Assembly: GCF_001424665.1 (NCBI RefSeq)
Contig: NZ_LMQS01000005.1
Span: 266,875-330,874 of the forward strand
DNA: 64,000 bases
Direction: 5' to 3'
Source of the DNA: Methylophilus sp. Leaf416
Lineage (GTDB): Bacteria; Pseudomonadota; Gammaproteobacteria; Burkholderiales; Methylophilaceae
Under the pieces are notes generated by a model. It was not told the DNA's origin, ran no database searches, and saw only the letters and a list, made by a program, of their open reading frames with translations. Position 1 is the stretch's first letter; the number at the start of each line of letters is the position of its first letter. Position numbers and translations under genes: made by a program. Below, in pieces: positions 54,849 through 64,000 of this stretch.

Positions 54849-56369
54849 ATGAGTTTGGATCTATTGAAAGCCATGGGTGTAAAAGTCCCTTACAAGGCAA
54901 AATACGACAATTTTATCGGTGGTAAATGGGTTGCCCCTGTTAAAGGTGAATATTTTGATGTAATTTCCCCGATTACTGGCAAGCCTTACACGCAAGCCGC
55001 TCGCTCCAGTGCTGAAGATGTTGAGCTAGCGTTGGATGCTGCACATGCTGCTTCAGATAAATGGGCAAAAACCCCCGCAGCAGAGCGCTCTAATTTACTG
55101 CTGAAAATCGCAGACCGTATCGAACAAAATCTTGAGCTGATTGCTACTGCTGAAACGGTCGATAATGGTAAACCGATCCGCGAGACCTTGAATGCGGATA
55201 TTCCTTTGGCTGCAGATCATTTCAGATATTTTGCTGGTGCTCTGCGTGCGCAGGAAGGCAGCCTGAGTGAATTGGACGAAAACACTGTGGCTTACCACTT
55301 TCACGAACCTTTAGGTGTGGTTGGCCAGATTATCCCGTGGAACTTCCCGATTTTAATGGCCGCCTGGAAACTTGCGCCAGCCGTTGCAGCCGGTAACTGT
55401 GTGGTGATGAAACCGGCAGAATTCACCCCTATCAGTATCCTGATATTGATGGAAATCATTGGTGATCTGATCCCGCCAGGCGTGATGAATATTGTGAACG
55501 GTTACGGCCGCGAAGTGGGCGCCCCGCTCTCTAACAGCAAACGTATTAATAAGATTGCTTTTACCGGTTCTACCGCAACGGGCCGCTTTATTGCCCAGGC
55601 TGCAGCCAATAACCTGATTCCGGCAACCTTGGAATTAGGCGGAAAATCGCCTAACATCTTCTTTGAAGACATTATGTCTGCAGACGATGACTTTCTCGAT
55701 AAAGCCGTCGAAGGCCTGGTGCTGTTTGCATTCAACCAGGGCGAAGTCTGTACCTGCCCATCACGTGCCTTGATACAGGAATCCATTTACGACAAATTCA
55801 TGGAGCGCGTATTACCACGTGTTGCTGCGATTAAACAAGGTAACCCACTAGATCCAAACACCATGATCGGTGCTCAAGCGTCACAAGACCAGATCAACAA
55901 GATTCTTTCTTATATGGATATCGGTAACCAGGAAGGTGCGCAACTGTTGTGCGGTGGTGAACGCAATGTACTGGGTGGTGATCTGGCTGAAGGTTATTAT
56001 GTCAAACCAACCCTGTTCAAAGGCCACAACAAAATGCGTATTTTCCAGGAAGAAATTTTTGGACCAGTATTGGCTGTGACTACTTTTAAAGACGAAGCCG
56101 AAGCCTTGAGCATTGCCAATGACACTATCTTTGGCCTGGGTTCGGGCGTGTGGTCACGTGATGGCAGCCGTGCTTATCGCATGGGCCGTGGTATTAAAGC
56201 TGGTCGTGTGTGGACCAACTGTTACCACGCCTACCCTGCGCATGCGGCTTTTGGTGGCTATAAAGAATCTGGTATTGGCCGTGAAACGCACAAGATGATG
56301 CTCGATCACTACCAGCAAACTAAAAACCTGTTGGTAAGCTACAGCCCTAAAAAACTTGGTTTCTTCTAA
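54849..56369 (+). CDS. NAD-dependent aldehyde dehydrogenase (ExaC/AcoD-like)
   Basis: About 506 residues from ATG 54849 (AGGAG site); an open frame begins at 54774 without a site. Motifs are [20 protein letters not shown] (NAD site), the general base [13 protein letters not shown] and the nucleophile [11 protein letters not shown], then [12 protein letters not shown]. The class oxidises acetaldehyde and other short aldehydes to acids. A DUF779 gene follows, a partnership typical of this aldehyde dehydrogenase group. In a methylotroph it may deal with aldehydes from alcohol oxidation (inference). A perfect 16-bp hairpin downstream separates it from DUF779. Confidence 0.93.
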   Translation: MSLDLLKAMGVKVPYKAKYDNFIGGKWVAPVKGEYFDVISPITGKPYTQAARSSAEDVELALDAAHAASDKWAKTPAAERSNLLLKIADRIEQNLELIATAETVDNGKPIRETLNADIPLAADHFRYFAGALRAQEGSLSELDENTVAYHFHEPLGVVGQIIPWNFPILMAAWKLAPAVAAGNCVVMKPAEFTPISILILMEIIGDLIPPGVMNIVNGYGREVGAPLSNSKRINKIAFTGSTATGRFIAQAAANNLIPATLELGGKSPNIFFEDIMSADDDFLDKAVEGLVLFAFNQGEVCTCPSRALIQESIYDKFMERVLPRVAAIKQGNPLDPNTMIGAQASQDQINKILSYMDIGNQEGAQLLCGGERNVLGGDLAEGYYVKPTLFKGHNKMRIFQEEIFGPVLAVTTFKDEAEALSIANDTIFGLGSGVWSRDGSRAYRMGRGIKAGRVWTNCYHAYPAHAAFGGYKESGIGRETHKMMLDHYQQTKNLLVSYSPKKLGFF

Positions 56370-56400
56370 CCCTGATTCCCATGCTTAAGGAACATCAGTA

Positions 56401-56435
56401 ACAATAAAGGGGCGAATTTTTCGCCCCTTTATTGT
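56401..56435. terminator. Perfect hairpin terminator/attenuator between ALDH and DUF779
   Basis: A 16-bp stem without mismatch (56401-56416 with 56420-56435) around a TTT loop. The T tract is weak (TTTATTGT), so partial read-through into the DUF779 gene is likely. Confidence 0.8.
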
Positions 56436-56468
56436 CTATACTTTTAAGCGACTCATTAAGGAAAAATA

Positions 56469-56846
56469 ATGGCTGAACGACTTTCTGCAACGCCCTCAGC
56501 AATCAGTTTGATAGAAAAGCTCACTGAACAACATGGACCAATAGTGTTTTTACAATCTGGTGGTTGCTGCGAAGGCAGTGGCCCGATGTGCATGCCGGCT
56601 GCTGAATTCAGGCCCAGCCCTTCTGATGTAAAGCTTGGGGTGCTGGCAGGAGCTATTTTTTACATGGGTGACAGCCATTTCAGCTTTATGACCAACACAC
56701 ATACTATTCTGGATGCAGTTCCTGGCTCCAGCGGTTCATTTTCACTGGATGGCGGTAGTGGTTTTGCCTTTATAACTCGCGGACGCGTGTATACCGATGA
56801 AGAATTAGCGACACTGCCTGCAGAAGAACGTGTTGGCTATGCATAA
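56469..56846 (+). CDS. DUF779 family protein
   Basis: A 125-residue protein with FLQSGGCCEGSGPMCM (three Cys in a possible metal or redox site), RPSPSDVKLG and FSLDGGSGFAFITRGRVYT. The family is of unknown function but is almost always next to an acetaldehyde-type dehydrogenase, as here. A role in its maturation or regulation is inferred. It ends at a clear terminator. Confidence 0.9.
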   Translation: MAERLSATPSAISLIEKLTEQHGPIVFLQSGGCCEGSGPMCMPAAEFRPSPSDVKLGVLAGAIFYMGDSHFSFMTNTHTILDAVPGSSGSFSLDGGSGFAFITRGRVYTDEELATLPAEERVGYA

Positions 56847-56848
56847 GC

Positions 56849-56872
56849 AAAAAAGGGCCGATTGGCCCTTTT
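56849..56872. terminator. Terminator after DUF779
   Basis: AAAAGGGCC-GATT-GGCCCTTTT, between the convergent DUF779 and cheZ genes. Confidence 0.88.
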
Positions 56873-56915
56873 AATATTCAAATCTAGCAGCTTAGAACCT
56901 GTTTAAAAACCTGCT

Positions 56916-57602
56916 TTAAAAGCCTAGGCTATCCAGCAAATCATCTACCTGTTCCTGGTTAGAAACTACATCGACCTTATTGTGTGGATCAATTTGCGGA
57001 CCGTTTAGCAATGAGTCTGAAGATTCTTCTTTTTTAGCACCTGGTGAAAAATCTACCAGCACCTGTACCAGCTGCCCTTCCAGTTCTTGCACCAGGGTCG
57101 TGATTTTTTTGATTACTTGACCTGTCAAATCCTGGAAATCCTGCGCCATCATGATATCCATCAGCAGTGATTTGGTCGCTGTCGTATTTTTATCTGCCAG
57201 AGACAGATAATCCAGGGTTTCATGCACGACTAAATCGTATTCTGATTTAAGGGCGGACTTGGCCATCACCGCTTTCCACCGTTCCTGCAATGCATGAGCA
57301 CGATCAGCCATTTCAGATTGCAATGGCGTAGCCTGATCGGTTGCATTTAGTACACGTTCAGCAGCCTGTTCCGTCATTCTGGCAACATAGTTTAACCGGT
57401 CACGCGCATCCGGGATTTCCTGTGCCACTTGTTCTAATACCTTGTCATAACCTAATGCACTCAAGCTGTCATGAAGCGTGCGTGTCATATGGCCAATCCG
57501 GCTGATCATTTCTTCTTGTTGATTACCGTTCAGGTTTTGCATCATGGCAGAAGCCATTTCTACCACGATGTTTTCATGTTTCGGATTGACAGCTTCGGTC
57601 AT
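56916..57602 (-). CDS. cheZ: CheY-P phosphatase CheZ
   Basis: A 228-residue helical protein with the catalytic helix MMAQDFQDLTGQVIKK (Asp and Gln that drive hydrolysis), a long hairpin before it and a conserved C-terminal CheY-binding tail (DDLLDSLGF). It shortens the CheY-P lifetime and so sets the flagellar switching rate. It lies 2 nt downstream of cheY. With CheD and a separate CheX-like protein in the window, more than one signal-termination route exists. Confidence 0.95.
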   Translation of the reverse strand: MTEAVNPKHENIVVEMASAMMQNLNGNQQEEMISRIGHMTRTLHDSLSALGYDKVLEQVAQEIPDARDRLNYVARMTEQAAERVLNATDQATPLQSEMADRAHALQERWKAVMAKSALKSEYDLVVHETLDYLSLADKNTTATKSLLMDIMMAQDFQDLTGQVIKKITTLVQELEGQLVQVLVDFSPGAKKEESSDSLLNGPQIDPHNKVDVVSNQEQVDDLLDSLGF

Positions 57603-57604
57603 GA

Positions 57605-58003
57605 TTAAGCCTCGCCTTTTTCCAATTTCTCAAAAATCTTCGATAATTTTTCTTCCAGCGTGGCGGCCGTAAAAGGCTTGACTACGTATCCGTTGGCTTT
57701 AGCTTGTGCGGCGGCAATGATGTTTTCTTTTTTAGCTTCTGCAGTCACCATCAATACCGGCAATTTGGATAACTTGGCATCTGCACGAATATTCTGCAGC
57801 ATGGTCAGCCCATCCATATTTGGCATATTCCAGTCAGATACGACAAATTCGAAATCACCGCTACGCAGCTTGCTTAATGCATCAGCACCATCTTCGGCCT
57901 CTTCAACATTGTTGTAACCCAGCTCTTTAAGCAGGTTACGCACAATTCTGCGCATGGTAGAAAAATCATCAACCACCAGAAATTTAGTATTCGGATTGCC
58001 CAT
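57605..58003 (-). CDS. cheY: Chemotaxis response regulator CheY
   Basis: A 132-residue receiver protein with [18 protein letters not shown], the phospho-acceptor [12 protein letters not shown] (Asp 57), [10 protein letters not shown] and YVVKPFT. It resembles enterobacterial CheY closely. Phosphorylated by CheA (outside the window), it binds the flagellar motor. It is followed by cheZ and separated from cheB by a 111-nt gap that holds a perfect inverted repeat. Confidence 0.96.
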   Translation of the reverse strand: MGNPNTKFLVVDDFSTMRRIVRNLLKELGYNNVEEAEDGADALSKLRSGDFEFVVSDWNMPNMDGLTMLQNIRADAKLSKLPVLMVTAEAKKENIIAAAQAKANGYVVKPFTAATLEEKLSKIFEKLEKGEA

Positions 58004-58038
58004 TTATTACTCCGCTATCTTTAGTGACATATTTATAT

Positions 58039-58072
58039 CTAGCATTATCACTCCATATCGTTTAAATGCTAG
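58039..58072. promoter_or_regulatory. Inverted repeat in the cheB-cheY gap
   Basis: CTAGCATT (58039-58046) and AATGCTAG (58065-58072) form a perfect 8-bp dyad with an 18-nt loop, lacking a T tract. It could be an operator or RNA processing element before cheY. No protein is assigned. Confidence 0.4.
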
Positions 58073-58114
58073 CGGCAATAAAGCCCTGATTTGCCTGTTT
58101 ATTCTTTGAAGCCT

Positions 58115-59188
58115 TCATACACGCAAGGCGCGTTCACTATTTGTTGCCAGATAATGCAATACCATTTTTGGCAGGTCTTTCAAATGCGCAACTTCATGCA
58201 CGCCACCATGTGCAACCGCTTCACGCGGCATGCCATAGACGACACAGCTTTCTTCATTTTGTGCAAAGTTGTAAGCCCCGGACTCTTTCATACGCAACAT
58301 ACCCACTGCGCCGTCTTTGCCCATACCGGTCATAATAATGCCAATCGCATTCTTACCGGCATGCACTGCTGCGGAATCAAACAATACATCCACAGAGGGC
58401 TTGTGTCTATTCACGGGCTCACTGTCAGACAAGCGGGTGACATAGTTGGCACCGCTTCTAGCCAGCAGCAAGTGTTGATCACCTGGCGCAATATAGGCAT
58501 GGCCCGGCAAGATCCGCTCACCATCCACCGCTTCTTTGACTGATATTTTACATAGGCTGTCTAAACGGGCAGCGAACGATTTAGTGAACCCTGCGGGCAT
58601 ATGCTGCGTGATTAAGACGCCGGGACAATCTGAAGGCATTTGCATTAAAAACGATTTAATGGCTTCGGTACCCCCGGTAGATGCACCGATAATCAATAAT
58701 TTCTCACTACTGATCAACGGGTTACGGATGGCATTTTGTACCTGGCCACCAGCCACTGATGCTTTCGCTATACTTTGCAAAGTGCTGACTTTGGCTTTGG
58801 CCGCAGTACGGATCTTATCGGTAATTTCATCGGCATATTGCTGCATGCCCTGGGTGATACCCATTTTTGGCTTGGTGACGAAATCTGTAGCGCCCAGTTC
58901 CAACGCGCGCAGGGTGATTTCAGAGCCCTTTTCAGTCAACGTCGATACCATCAATACCGGCATAGGCCGCAAACGCATGAGTTTTTCGAGAAAATCCAGT
59001 CCGTCCATTCTCGGCATTTCTACATCCAGCGTCAGGACATCCGGATTCAATTGCTTGATCATTTCACGCGCAACCAGCGGATCCGGCGCAGCCCCTACCA
59101 CTTCAAGGTCCTTGGTATCGTTAATAAGTTCAGTCAGCAAGCTGCGTATCAGTGCTGAATCATCAATAACTAACACTTTCGTTTTCAT
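58115..59188 (-). CDS. cheB: Protein-glutamate methylesterase/glutaminase CheB
   Basis: The 357-residue protein has a receiver domain ([14 protein letters not shown], Asp 55 in [12 protein letters not shown]) and a methylesterase domain from about residue 165. The catalytic triad segments are [24 protein letters not shown] and [11 protein letters not shown]. It removes methyl groups from receptors and may deamidate Gln residues. It lies 27 nt downstream of cheD. Confidence 0.96.
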   Translation of the reverse strand: MKTKVLVIDDSALIRSLLTELINDTKDLEVVGAAPDPLVAREMIKQLNPDVLTLDVEMPRMDGLDFLEKLMRLRPMPVLMVSTLTEKGSEITLRALELGATDFVTKPKMGITQGMQQYADEITDKIRTAAKAKVSTLQSIAKASVAGGQVQNAIRNPLISSEKLLIIGASTGGTEAIKSFLMQMPSDCPGVLITQHMPAGFTKSFAARLDSLCKISVKEAVDGERILPGHAYIAPGDQHLLLARSGANYVTRLSDSEPVNRHKPSVDVLFDSAAVHAGKNAIGIIMTGMGKDGAVGMLRMKESGAYNFAQNEESCVVYGMPREAVAHGGVHEVAHLKDLPKMVLHYLATNSERALRV

Positions 59189-59215
59189 GGGATTTCCTTT
59201 TTATAATTATTATTA

Positions 59216-59824
59216 TCAAAACAAATCGATATCGCCGCCCACATCGTTGGTTTTCAGCTTGCTTGAGTAAGCTTGCTCGCGTTTGACCAATGTGTAATTG
59301 TTCAGCTGTTTCAGTTTTTTAACCAGTACTTTGCCGGTCTTCGGGAAATAGTAGACTTTACGCGGATAGATATCCAGCAGGTCTTCACCTGTCACTTTAA
59401 TACCTTCATCCTTGAGGTATTGTTTAACAAATGCGGCGTTGCGGTCACCTACGTTATTGGTGGTGAAACTGCGCAGCACATTACCGCCGCCAAATATTTT
59501 AGCTTCCAGGTTCTCGCGTCTGGCGCCATTTCTCAGCAACTGGTTAATCAGCACTTCCATGGCATAGGTGCCATAACGCATAGACTCTGACACCGGGCTA
59601 TCGCGATCAGCGCTGCCGCTCTCCGGCAACATAAAGTGATTCATGCCGCCAATACCAGACTTGGTATCACGGATACAGGCAGACACACATGAACCTAACA
59701 CGGTGACAATCAGCATGTCTTTATCGGTGTAATAATACTCTCCGGGAGAGATTTTGGCCGCATCGCAGTTAAACGTTCTGTCAAAGTACAGGGTGTTTGC
59801 AATATCTTCTTGTATAACACTCAT
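59216..59824 (-). CDS. cheD: Chemoreceptor glutamine deamidase CheD
   Basis: A 202-residue protein with VLGSCVSACIRD (nucleophile Cys), GIGGMNHFMLP (His), KIFGGGNVL and a C-terminal KLKQLNNYTLVKRE region. It deamidates receptor glutamines and can bind CheC-type phosphatases. It follows cheR by 2 nt, so translation is probably coupled. Confidence 0.95.
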   Translation of the reverse strand: MSVIQEDIANTLYFDRTFNCDAAKISPGEYYYTDKDMLIVTVLGSCVSACIRDTKSGIGGMNHFMLPESGSADRDSPVSESMRYGTYAMEVLINQLLRNGARRENLEAKIFGGGNVLRSFTTNNVGDRNAAFVKQYLKDEGIKVTGEDLLDIYPRKVYYFPKTGKVLVKKLKQLNNYTLVKREQAYSSKLKTNDVGGDIDLF

Positions 59825-59826
59825 GA

Positions 59827-60717
59827 CTATTTCCGATTCATTAATAGGCTGGAACGTGCCGCGCCATTAGTTTTTAGTTTGTAAACGGTTTTGCCGAGCA
59901 ATTGCAATTGCTGCGAAACATAGAGAAAGTTCTCTGAATGCCCCGCCAGTAACAAGCTGTCTTCGCCCATCAGGGTGATAAACTTTTCAATAATCTTGCC
60001 TTGGGTAGGCTTGTCAAAATAAATCATGACATTGCGGCAGAAAATCACATCAAAACCATCATTGAATGGCCATTGATGGTCCAGCAAATTTAGCTGGTTG
60101 AAACTAATGAGCTCGCGCACCGCTTTTTTCACTCTGACCAATCCATCCTGTTTGCCAGTCCCCTTTTCAAAGAACTTGCGTACTCTGGATTCGTCCATTT
60201 TCTTGATGCGATCAATCGGGTAAACACCCGCCATCGCAGTAGTTAATACATTGGTATCGATATCAGTCGCGATAATCTCAACCGGGGGTTTGAGCGTATT
60301 AAATGCTTCACAGGCTGTGATAGCAATTGAATAAGGCTCTTCGCCGGTGGAAGCCGCCGAACACCAGATACGAATGGTTTTTCGTTTTTGTGAAGCCGTC
60401 TTGACCAAATGGTCAGACAGGATGGGAAAGTGATGCTCTTCCCTGAAAAATGAAGTCAGGTTGGTGGTCAAAGCATTGGTAAATGCCTGCCACTCATCTG
60501 AATGATTGTTTTGCTCAAGCTTATCGAGATAGAGCTTGAAACTTTGCATATCGAGCGCACGTAAGCGCCGCCCAATACGGCTATACACCATGTCCGTCTT
60601 TGCATCGGACAATGAAATGCCTGCATGGCGATAAATCAGACTTTTAATTCTGACGAAATCATCGCGCGTAAACAAAAACTCGCGATCTTCTTGTTCTTGT
60701 TTTTTTAAGGCAGTCAC
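59827..60717 (-). CDS. cheR: Chemotaxis protein methyltransferase CheR
   Basis: A 296-residue SAM-dependent methyltransferase with an N-terminal helical domain (YRHAGISLSDAKTDMVYSR), RIWCSAASTGEEPYSIAI for SAM binding, IIATDIDTNVLTTA, and DVIFCRNVMIYFD. It methylates receptor glutamates. It lies 42 nt downstream of the Fae-like gene. Confidence 0.96.
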   Translation of the reverse strand: MTALKKQEQEDREFLFTRDDFVRIKSLIYRHAGISLSDAKTDMVYSRIGRRLRALDMQSFKLYLDKLEQNNHSDEWQAFTNALTTNLTSFFREEHHFPILSDHLVKTASQKRKTIRIWCSAASTGEEPYSIAITACEAFNTLKPPVEIIATDIDTNVLTTAMAGVYPIDRIKKMDESRVRKFFEKGTGKQDGLVRVKKAVRELISFNQLNLLDHQWPFNDGFDVIFCRNVMIYFDKPTQGKIIEKFITLMGEDSLLLAGHSENFLYVSQQLQLLGKTVYKLKTNGAARSSLLMNRK

Positions 60718-60759
60718 TTCGTTATCCTATGCAAATCCGTCAGGTTCCATCAGCTTGAA

Positions 60760-61467
60760 TTAAGCCTTGGTCGTGTTGATGCGATCTTTCATCTGGTTGA
60801 TAGCCAGTTCGATCTGTTTCTCTTCACGGGCTTTGCTTTCAGCGCTTGTGCGTGCATATTTGCTACGCTCTTGCATTTGAGAGATTGCCAAAGCAGCCGC
60901 TGTATCATCAGAACGGCGGTTTTTTGCTTCTGGTGTTTGCGCTGCGAATGGGTGTAATGCTTCTTTGTACTGTTTAACAACATCAGCAGCTTTAGGCTCA
61001 CGTGCTACAGCGGCTTTGATTGCAATTTTAGTTGCGCGATAGTTCCAGTCCTGGATACGGTCATCCATGTCGGCCTTGCTGTCGATAAATACACCTACAC
61101 AAATAAATACATCATCTGCCTCTTCCAATGGGATGGTGCCATCAGCAACACAATCCATCACAGCCATGGCCACGCCACGTTGTGCTGGGCCAAACATCTG
61201 AGTAGCCTGGCGACCATCTTTAATGGTGACCTTGTTAAACATTACAGTGTTTGGTTTTACCATCATGTTTGGCGCTGCAATCGCCAATAAACCGTTTACT
61301 CCTTGTTTTTGATCGGTGAGCGTACGACAAAATGCGTCTTCTGCAGCGCTACCGCGTGGGCCCATAATTAAGTCAATATGTGCCACGTTTTTCAAATCCA
61401 GGCCACCCTCTGGGCGATCTTCGATGACCAAACCTTCGCCAATCAATACTCGATCAATCACTGCCAT
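60760..61467 (-). CDS. Formaldehyde-activating enzyme (Fae) homologue with C-terminal extension, inside the chemotaxis operon
   Basis: The first 170 residues are clearly Fae-like: [20 protein letters not shown] (His 30, the position of the catalytic His), [25 protein letters not shown] and ALHPFAAQ. Fae condenses formaldehyde with tetrahydromethanopterin in the cytoplasm of methylotrophs. Differences from the usual protein of about 170 residues are a longer N-terminal loop (residues 15-27) and a 60-residue, highly charged helical tail ([12 protein letters not shown] to KDRINTTKA). It has an AGGAG site and lies 57 nt after an MCP gene and 42 nt before cheR. It may be an active paralogue, a sensor that binds formaldehyde or its adduct, or both. 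Family membership is firm; the sensory role is inferred. Confidence 0.9.
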   Translation of the reverse strand: MAVIDRVLIGEGLVIEDRPEGGLDLKNVAHIDLIMGPRGSAAEDAFCRTLTDQKQGVNGLLAIAAPNMMVKPNTVMFNKVTIKDGRQATQMFGPAQRGVAMAVMDCVADGTIPLEEADDVFICVGVFIDSKADMDDRIQDWNYRATKIAIKAAVAREPKAADVVKQYKEALHPFAAQTPEAKNRRSDDTAAALAISQMQERSKYARTSAESKAREEKQIELAINQMKDRINTTKA

Positions 61468-61524
61468 TTTTATACTCCTGTTAATTATTAAAAGTACTAC
61501 TTATAAAAGGGCTTACAGCCTGCC

Positions 61525-63636
61525 CTATCCGTTACTGACTTTGCGGAAATCTCCCGCCCAGCCTGCATTTTCATGACGCGAACCTTTTGCGTTGCCTTCT
61601 ACGATAAATACGCTAACCGCTGTTGCCAGCTCATTGGCGTGATCCATCAGTGATTCGGCAGCCGCAGCAGCCTCTTCAACCAAGGCGGTATTCTGTTGTG
61701 TTACATCATCCATACGGATCACGGCATCATTCACCAGGGCAATGCCCGCACTTTGCTCGTTAGAAGCAGAGGCAATCTCGCCGATAATGACGCTGACACG
61801 TTTAACCGAGCCTACAATTTCATGCATGGTTTTACCGGCTTCTTCTACCTGGCGGCTACCTTCTGCAGTCTTGTTGACCGAGTCATTAATCAATTCTTTA
61901 ATTTCGCGTGCAGCGACTGAGGAGCGCTGGGCAAGATTACCCACTTCTGCCGCTACCACTGCAAATCCACGGCCTTGTTCGCCAGCACGCGCCGCTTCAA
62001 CAGCCGCATTCAATGCCAGGATATTCGTTTGGAAAGCAATGCTGTCGATGACAGAAATAATGTCTTCAATCTTGTGGGCACTTTCATTGATGTCGCTCAT
62101 GGTGTGAACTACTGCATTCACAGCATCGCCACCTTTGATCGCCACTTCGGACGCCTGCGCAGCCAGTTCATTCGCCTGTTTAGCGTTTTCAGCATTCTGT
62201 TTCACGGTTGAAGACAGTTCATCCATGCTGGAGGCTGTTTTTTCAAGATTAGCTGCCTGGTCTTCAGTACGACGGCTTAAGTCGGCGTTGCCCTGAGCAA
62301 TCTCTTTCGCTGCAATATTGATGGATTCAGCGGCGGTTTTTACCGTCAATACCGGCTCAACAATCATATCCAGCGTATTGTTCATACCTTCGACAATTTT
62401 GCGGTAGTCGCCTGGATGACGGGCGGCTTCGGCACGTACAGTGACGCGTCCTTCTTTGGCCGCTTCAGCCAGCATTTCAGCATCCTGGTTCAATGCTTTC
62501 AGATTGCTACGTACTTTCTCAATAATCAGATTGATTTCAGATTTCTGGCCTGGGAACTGCTCTAATGGCGCATCGAAATTACCATCACCAAAGGCTTTCA
62601 CACAGGCCATGGCTTTTTGGTTTAACTCAATATGACCAGCAACAATTTTATTAATAGAATCGGCTAATACCGAGAACTGGCCTTTAAACATATCCGCACG
62701 TAGCGTCATGTCAATATTGCCTTTTTCATGCTCGGTGTTGACCCAGTTGACGGAATCTACAATACCTTTGAGATTGCCACGGATACGATCAACACTCTTG
62801 TTCATCGCTGCTTTTTTACCTGGCATAGGCTCAAGCTGCGCTGTTAAATCTCCGCGTCCGATGCTATCCATCACGGCGATGAATTTTTCGGTTTCGCCCA
62901 CATAGGCAGACACCATATTGTTGATGCCCTGTGCGACTACTTTAAAGTCGCCATCAAACTTAACGAGTTCAAGTGCAGTATCGGATTCGCCTTCTGCATG
63001 CGCAGAGGCCATTTTTTGCATTTCTGTAATCAAGGTTTTGACGTTGGTTTTTAAACTGTCAAAATGATGATTCAGTTGGGAGAGGTCACCAGGCAAGCTA
63101 TCGAGATGTGTATCGAAATTGCCCTGGCTCAGCGCCAGCATAGAGTGACTGGTTTTTTCCAGCAGCTCGGCAGGCAGCGCTAATATCTGGTTGATTGCTT
63201 GCGCAATATTACGATATTCGCCATTAAATTGTGCAAGATCAATTGTTTTCTTCAAATTGCCATTCGCCTGCTCGGCAGAGACCAACGCAATTTGCTGAGC
63301 CAGGCTATTTAAAGAACCTTTAGCCTGATGCAATGCATTCAGTACACTCTCGCCACCAGAGCCAGCAGGGTCATCTGTGCTGCTGAAATCTCCATCAGCA
63401 ATTTCTTGTGCGGTGGCTAATACTTTGGCGGCTTCACCACCAAGATTACGTTTGACACTCAACACCAACAGCGTGCCCAACGCCATATTGCCCACAATCA
63501 AACCTGTCACCAGGCCACTATGTGATACGCTGACAACAGCCCCCACACCTGACACAGCCAGCAATAAGCCTAATTGAGACGACAATTTCAAACGACCAAA
63601 TTTGCCTGTTAATGCACCCAATTTCTCTGACAACAT
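61525..63636 (-). CDS. Methyl-accepting chemotaxis protein with tandem HAMP-like modules and no periplasmic domain
   Basis: The 703-residue receptor has two N-terminal membrane helices (about 20-37 and 41-60) joined by only a few residues, so there is no external sensor domain. From about 70 to 430 it has some eight HAMP-like units of alternating type ([38 protein letters not shown]). The signalling hairpin has the conserved tip [20 protein letters not shown] and [13 protein letters not shown]. The C-terminus lacks the xWxxF tether found on the neighbouring receptor. Input probably comes from the cytoplasm or a partner, and the next gene, Fae-like, is an obvious candidate (inference). Confidence 0.93.
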   Translation of the reverse strand: MLSEKLGALTGKFGRLKLSSQLGLLLAVSGVGAVVSVSHSGLVTGLIVGNMALGTLLVLSVKRNLGGEAAKVLATAQEIADGDFSSTDDPAGSGGESVLNALHQAKGSLNSLAQQIALVSAEQANGNLKKTIDLAQFNGEYRNIAQAINQILALPAELLEKTSHSMLALSQGNFDTHLDSLPGDLSQLNHHFDSLKTNVKTLITEMQKMASAHAEGESDTALELVKFDGDFKVVAQGINNMVSAYVGETEKFIAVMDSIGRGDLTAQLEPMPGKKAAMNKSVDRIRGNLKGIVDSVNWVNTEHEKGNIDMTLRADMFKGQFSVLADSINKIVAGHIELNQKAMACVKAFGDGNFDAPLEQFPGQKSEINLIIEKVRSNLKALNQDAEMLAEAAKEGRVTVRAEAARHPGDYRKIVEGMNNTLDMIVEPVLTVKTAAESINIAAKEIAQGNADLSRRTEDQAANLEKTASSMDELSSTVKQNAENAKQANELAAQASEVAIKGGDAVNAVVHTMSDINESAHKIEDIISVIDSIAFQTNILALNAAVEAARAGEQGRGFAVVAAEVGNLAQRSSVAAREIKELINDSVNKTAEGSRQVEEAGKTMHEIVGSVKRVSVIIGEIASASNEQSAGIALVNDAVIRMDDVTQQNTALVEEAAAAAESLMDHANELATAVSVFIVEGNAKGSRHENAGWAGDFRKVSNG

Positions 63637-63693
63637 GTTGTCACTCCTTATTTTTGATTTCCAAAATCCCTGTAAATGGATGGTTTGTACTAT

Positions 63694-63720
63694 TTATCGG
63701 TTTATGGTGGTCATTATTAA
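63694..63720 (-). promoter_or_regulatory. Candidate sigma-28 (FliA) promoter
   Basis: On the minus strand TTAA (63717-63720), 15 nt and ACCGATAA (63694-63701), close to the flagellar consensus TAAA-N15-GCCGATAA with two mismatches. It lies 58 nt before the receptor ATG and fits control of chemotaxis genes together with flagella. Confidence 0.5.
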
Positions 63721-63889
63721 GGAACTTGCCTGGATTTAAATGATGCTAAAAAAGGGGAAACTCCATTCTATTTTGGTAATTGCAAAGCTAAAGAAAACAA
63801 GAAATGTGACGTAGGTGATGCGACATTGCTATCGCAATAACGAAAGCGTCAACATCTAAAATACACCCTTTGACATGTCTTTACAAACA

Positions 63890-63923
63890 AAAAAAGCCGA
63901 CCTTAATTTAGGTCGGCTTTTTG
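63890..63923 (-). terminator. Terminator of the upstream receptor gene
   Basis: AAAAAGCCGACC-TTAATTTA-GGTCGGCTTTTT, T-rich on the minus strand (TTTTTTTGTTTG), 15 nt beyond the stop of the partial receptor. Confidence 0.92.
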
Positions 63924-63938
63924 TGATTCCGTTACTGG

Positions 63939-64000
63939 CTAAAACTCTTCCCAGTCACTATCGTCAGTACCAGTCCGTTTGGAGGCGCTGGACTTCATCG
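63939..64000 (-). CDS. C-terminal end of a second chemoreceptor (partial)
   Basis: The last 20 codons read MKSSASKRTGTDDSDWEEF and stop at 63939-63941. The flexible tail ending in DWEEF fits the x-Trp-x-x-Phe pentapeptide by which CheR and CheB dock on high-abundance receptors. Identification as a receptor rests on this tail, the following chemotaxis genes and the terminator; the body is outside the window. Confidence 0.65.
   Translation of the reverse strand, partial: MKSSASKRTGTDDSDWEEF

Larger units (their letters stand above)
63637..63938 (-). other. 302-nt region between two receptor genes
   Basis: It contains a terminator for the upstream receptor (63890-63923) and a candidate sigma-28 promoter (63694-63720) for the HAMP-rich receptor, plus AAGGAGTGAC as ribosome site (about 63640-63650). 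No gene is seen. Confidence 0.5.

Noticed and set aside
61525..61600. CheR/CheB pentapeptide on the HAMP-rich receptor
   Set aside because: The Trp and Phe in GWAGDF are separated by three residues and are not at the C-terminus.
1..64000. CRISPR array, prophage or insertion sequence
   Set aside because: No regularly spaced repeats, transposase, integrase or phage structural genes were seen on either strand.

Overview
The window looks like a chromosomal segment from a betaproteobacterial methylotroph, most likely of the family Methylophilaceae. The evidence is a homologue of formaldehyde-activating enzyme, a PQQ-dependent dehydrogenase, an exopolysaccharide locus with a PEP-CTERM protein, the gene order tyrA-aroA-cmk-rpsA-ihfB-lapB-pyrF, and a tmRNA whose tag reads ANDETYALAA. 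The family is inferred from gene content; I ran no database search. I see no prophage, insertion sequence or CRISPR array.

1-19.4 kb is a surface polysaccharide locus. A minus-strand group (acyltransferase, NAD-dependent epimerase, GMC oxidoreductase) faces a long plus-strand run. That run holds a WecG/TagA-type transferase, UDP-glucose dehydrogenase, an F420-hydrogenase-beta-like iron-sulphur protein, a flippase, a pyruvyl transferase and two glycosyltransferases. The sugar-nucleotide genes follow: galE, manC, phosphomannomutase and rmlBDAC. The middle part (about 5.3-12 kb) is AT-rich and uses several TTG starts, which suggests acquired DNA. A 611-bp gap then carries a sigma-54-type promoter and a foldable leader in front of a PEP-CTERM protein gene, tying that protein to the polysaccharide system.

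20.6-34.5 kb begins with dapC and a drug/metabolite-type transporter. It continues with a TPR/O-GlcNAc-transferase-like gene, mnmC and a nine-gene minus-strand lipid-modification cluster. The cluster has two cyclopropane-fatty-acid-synthase-like methyltransferases, DUF1365, an FAD oxidoreductase, a desaturase, a lipocalin, a secreted protein and two membrane proteins.

34.6-46 kb holds a PQQ-dependent lipoprotein dehydrogenase with an altered active-site motif and a three-gene signalling operon (hybrid kinase, receiver, HD-GYP). It also holds a poorly known operon of a CheX-like protein, a receiver protein and a membrane coiled-coil protein, facing a KfrA-like coiled-coil gene.

46-56.9 kb is housekeeping: ssrA, tyrA, aroA, cmk, rpsA (encoding an S1 without its sixth domain), ihfB, lapB, pyrF, comEA-like, tRNA-Ser(GGA), and an aldehyde dehydrogenase with DUF779.

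56.9-64 kb is a minus-strand chemotaxis locus, transcribed as receptor, Fae-like protein, cheR, cheD, cheB, cheY, cheZ, preceded by the tail of a second receptor. The receptor next to the Fae-like gene has no periplasmic domain and a long chain of HAMP-like modules. An enzyme family that handles formaldehyde, sitting inside a chemotaxis operon, is the most striking feature of the window and suggests a cytoplasmic formaldehyde or C1-status sensing route.
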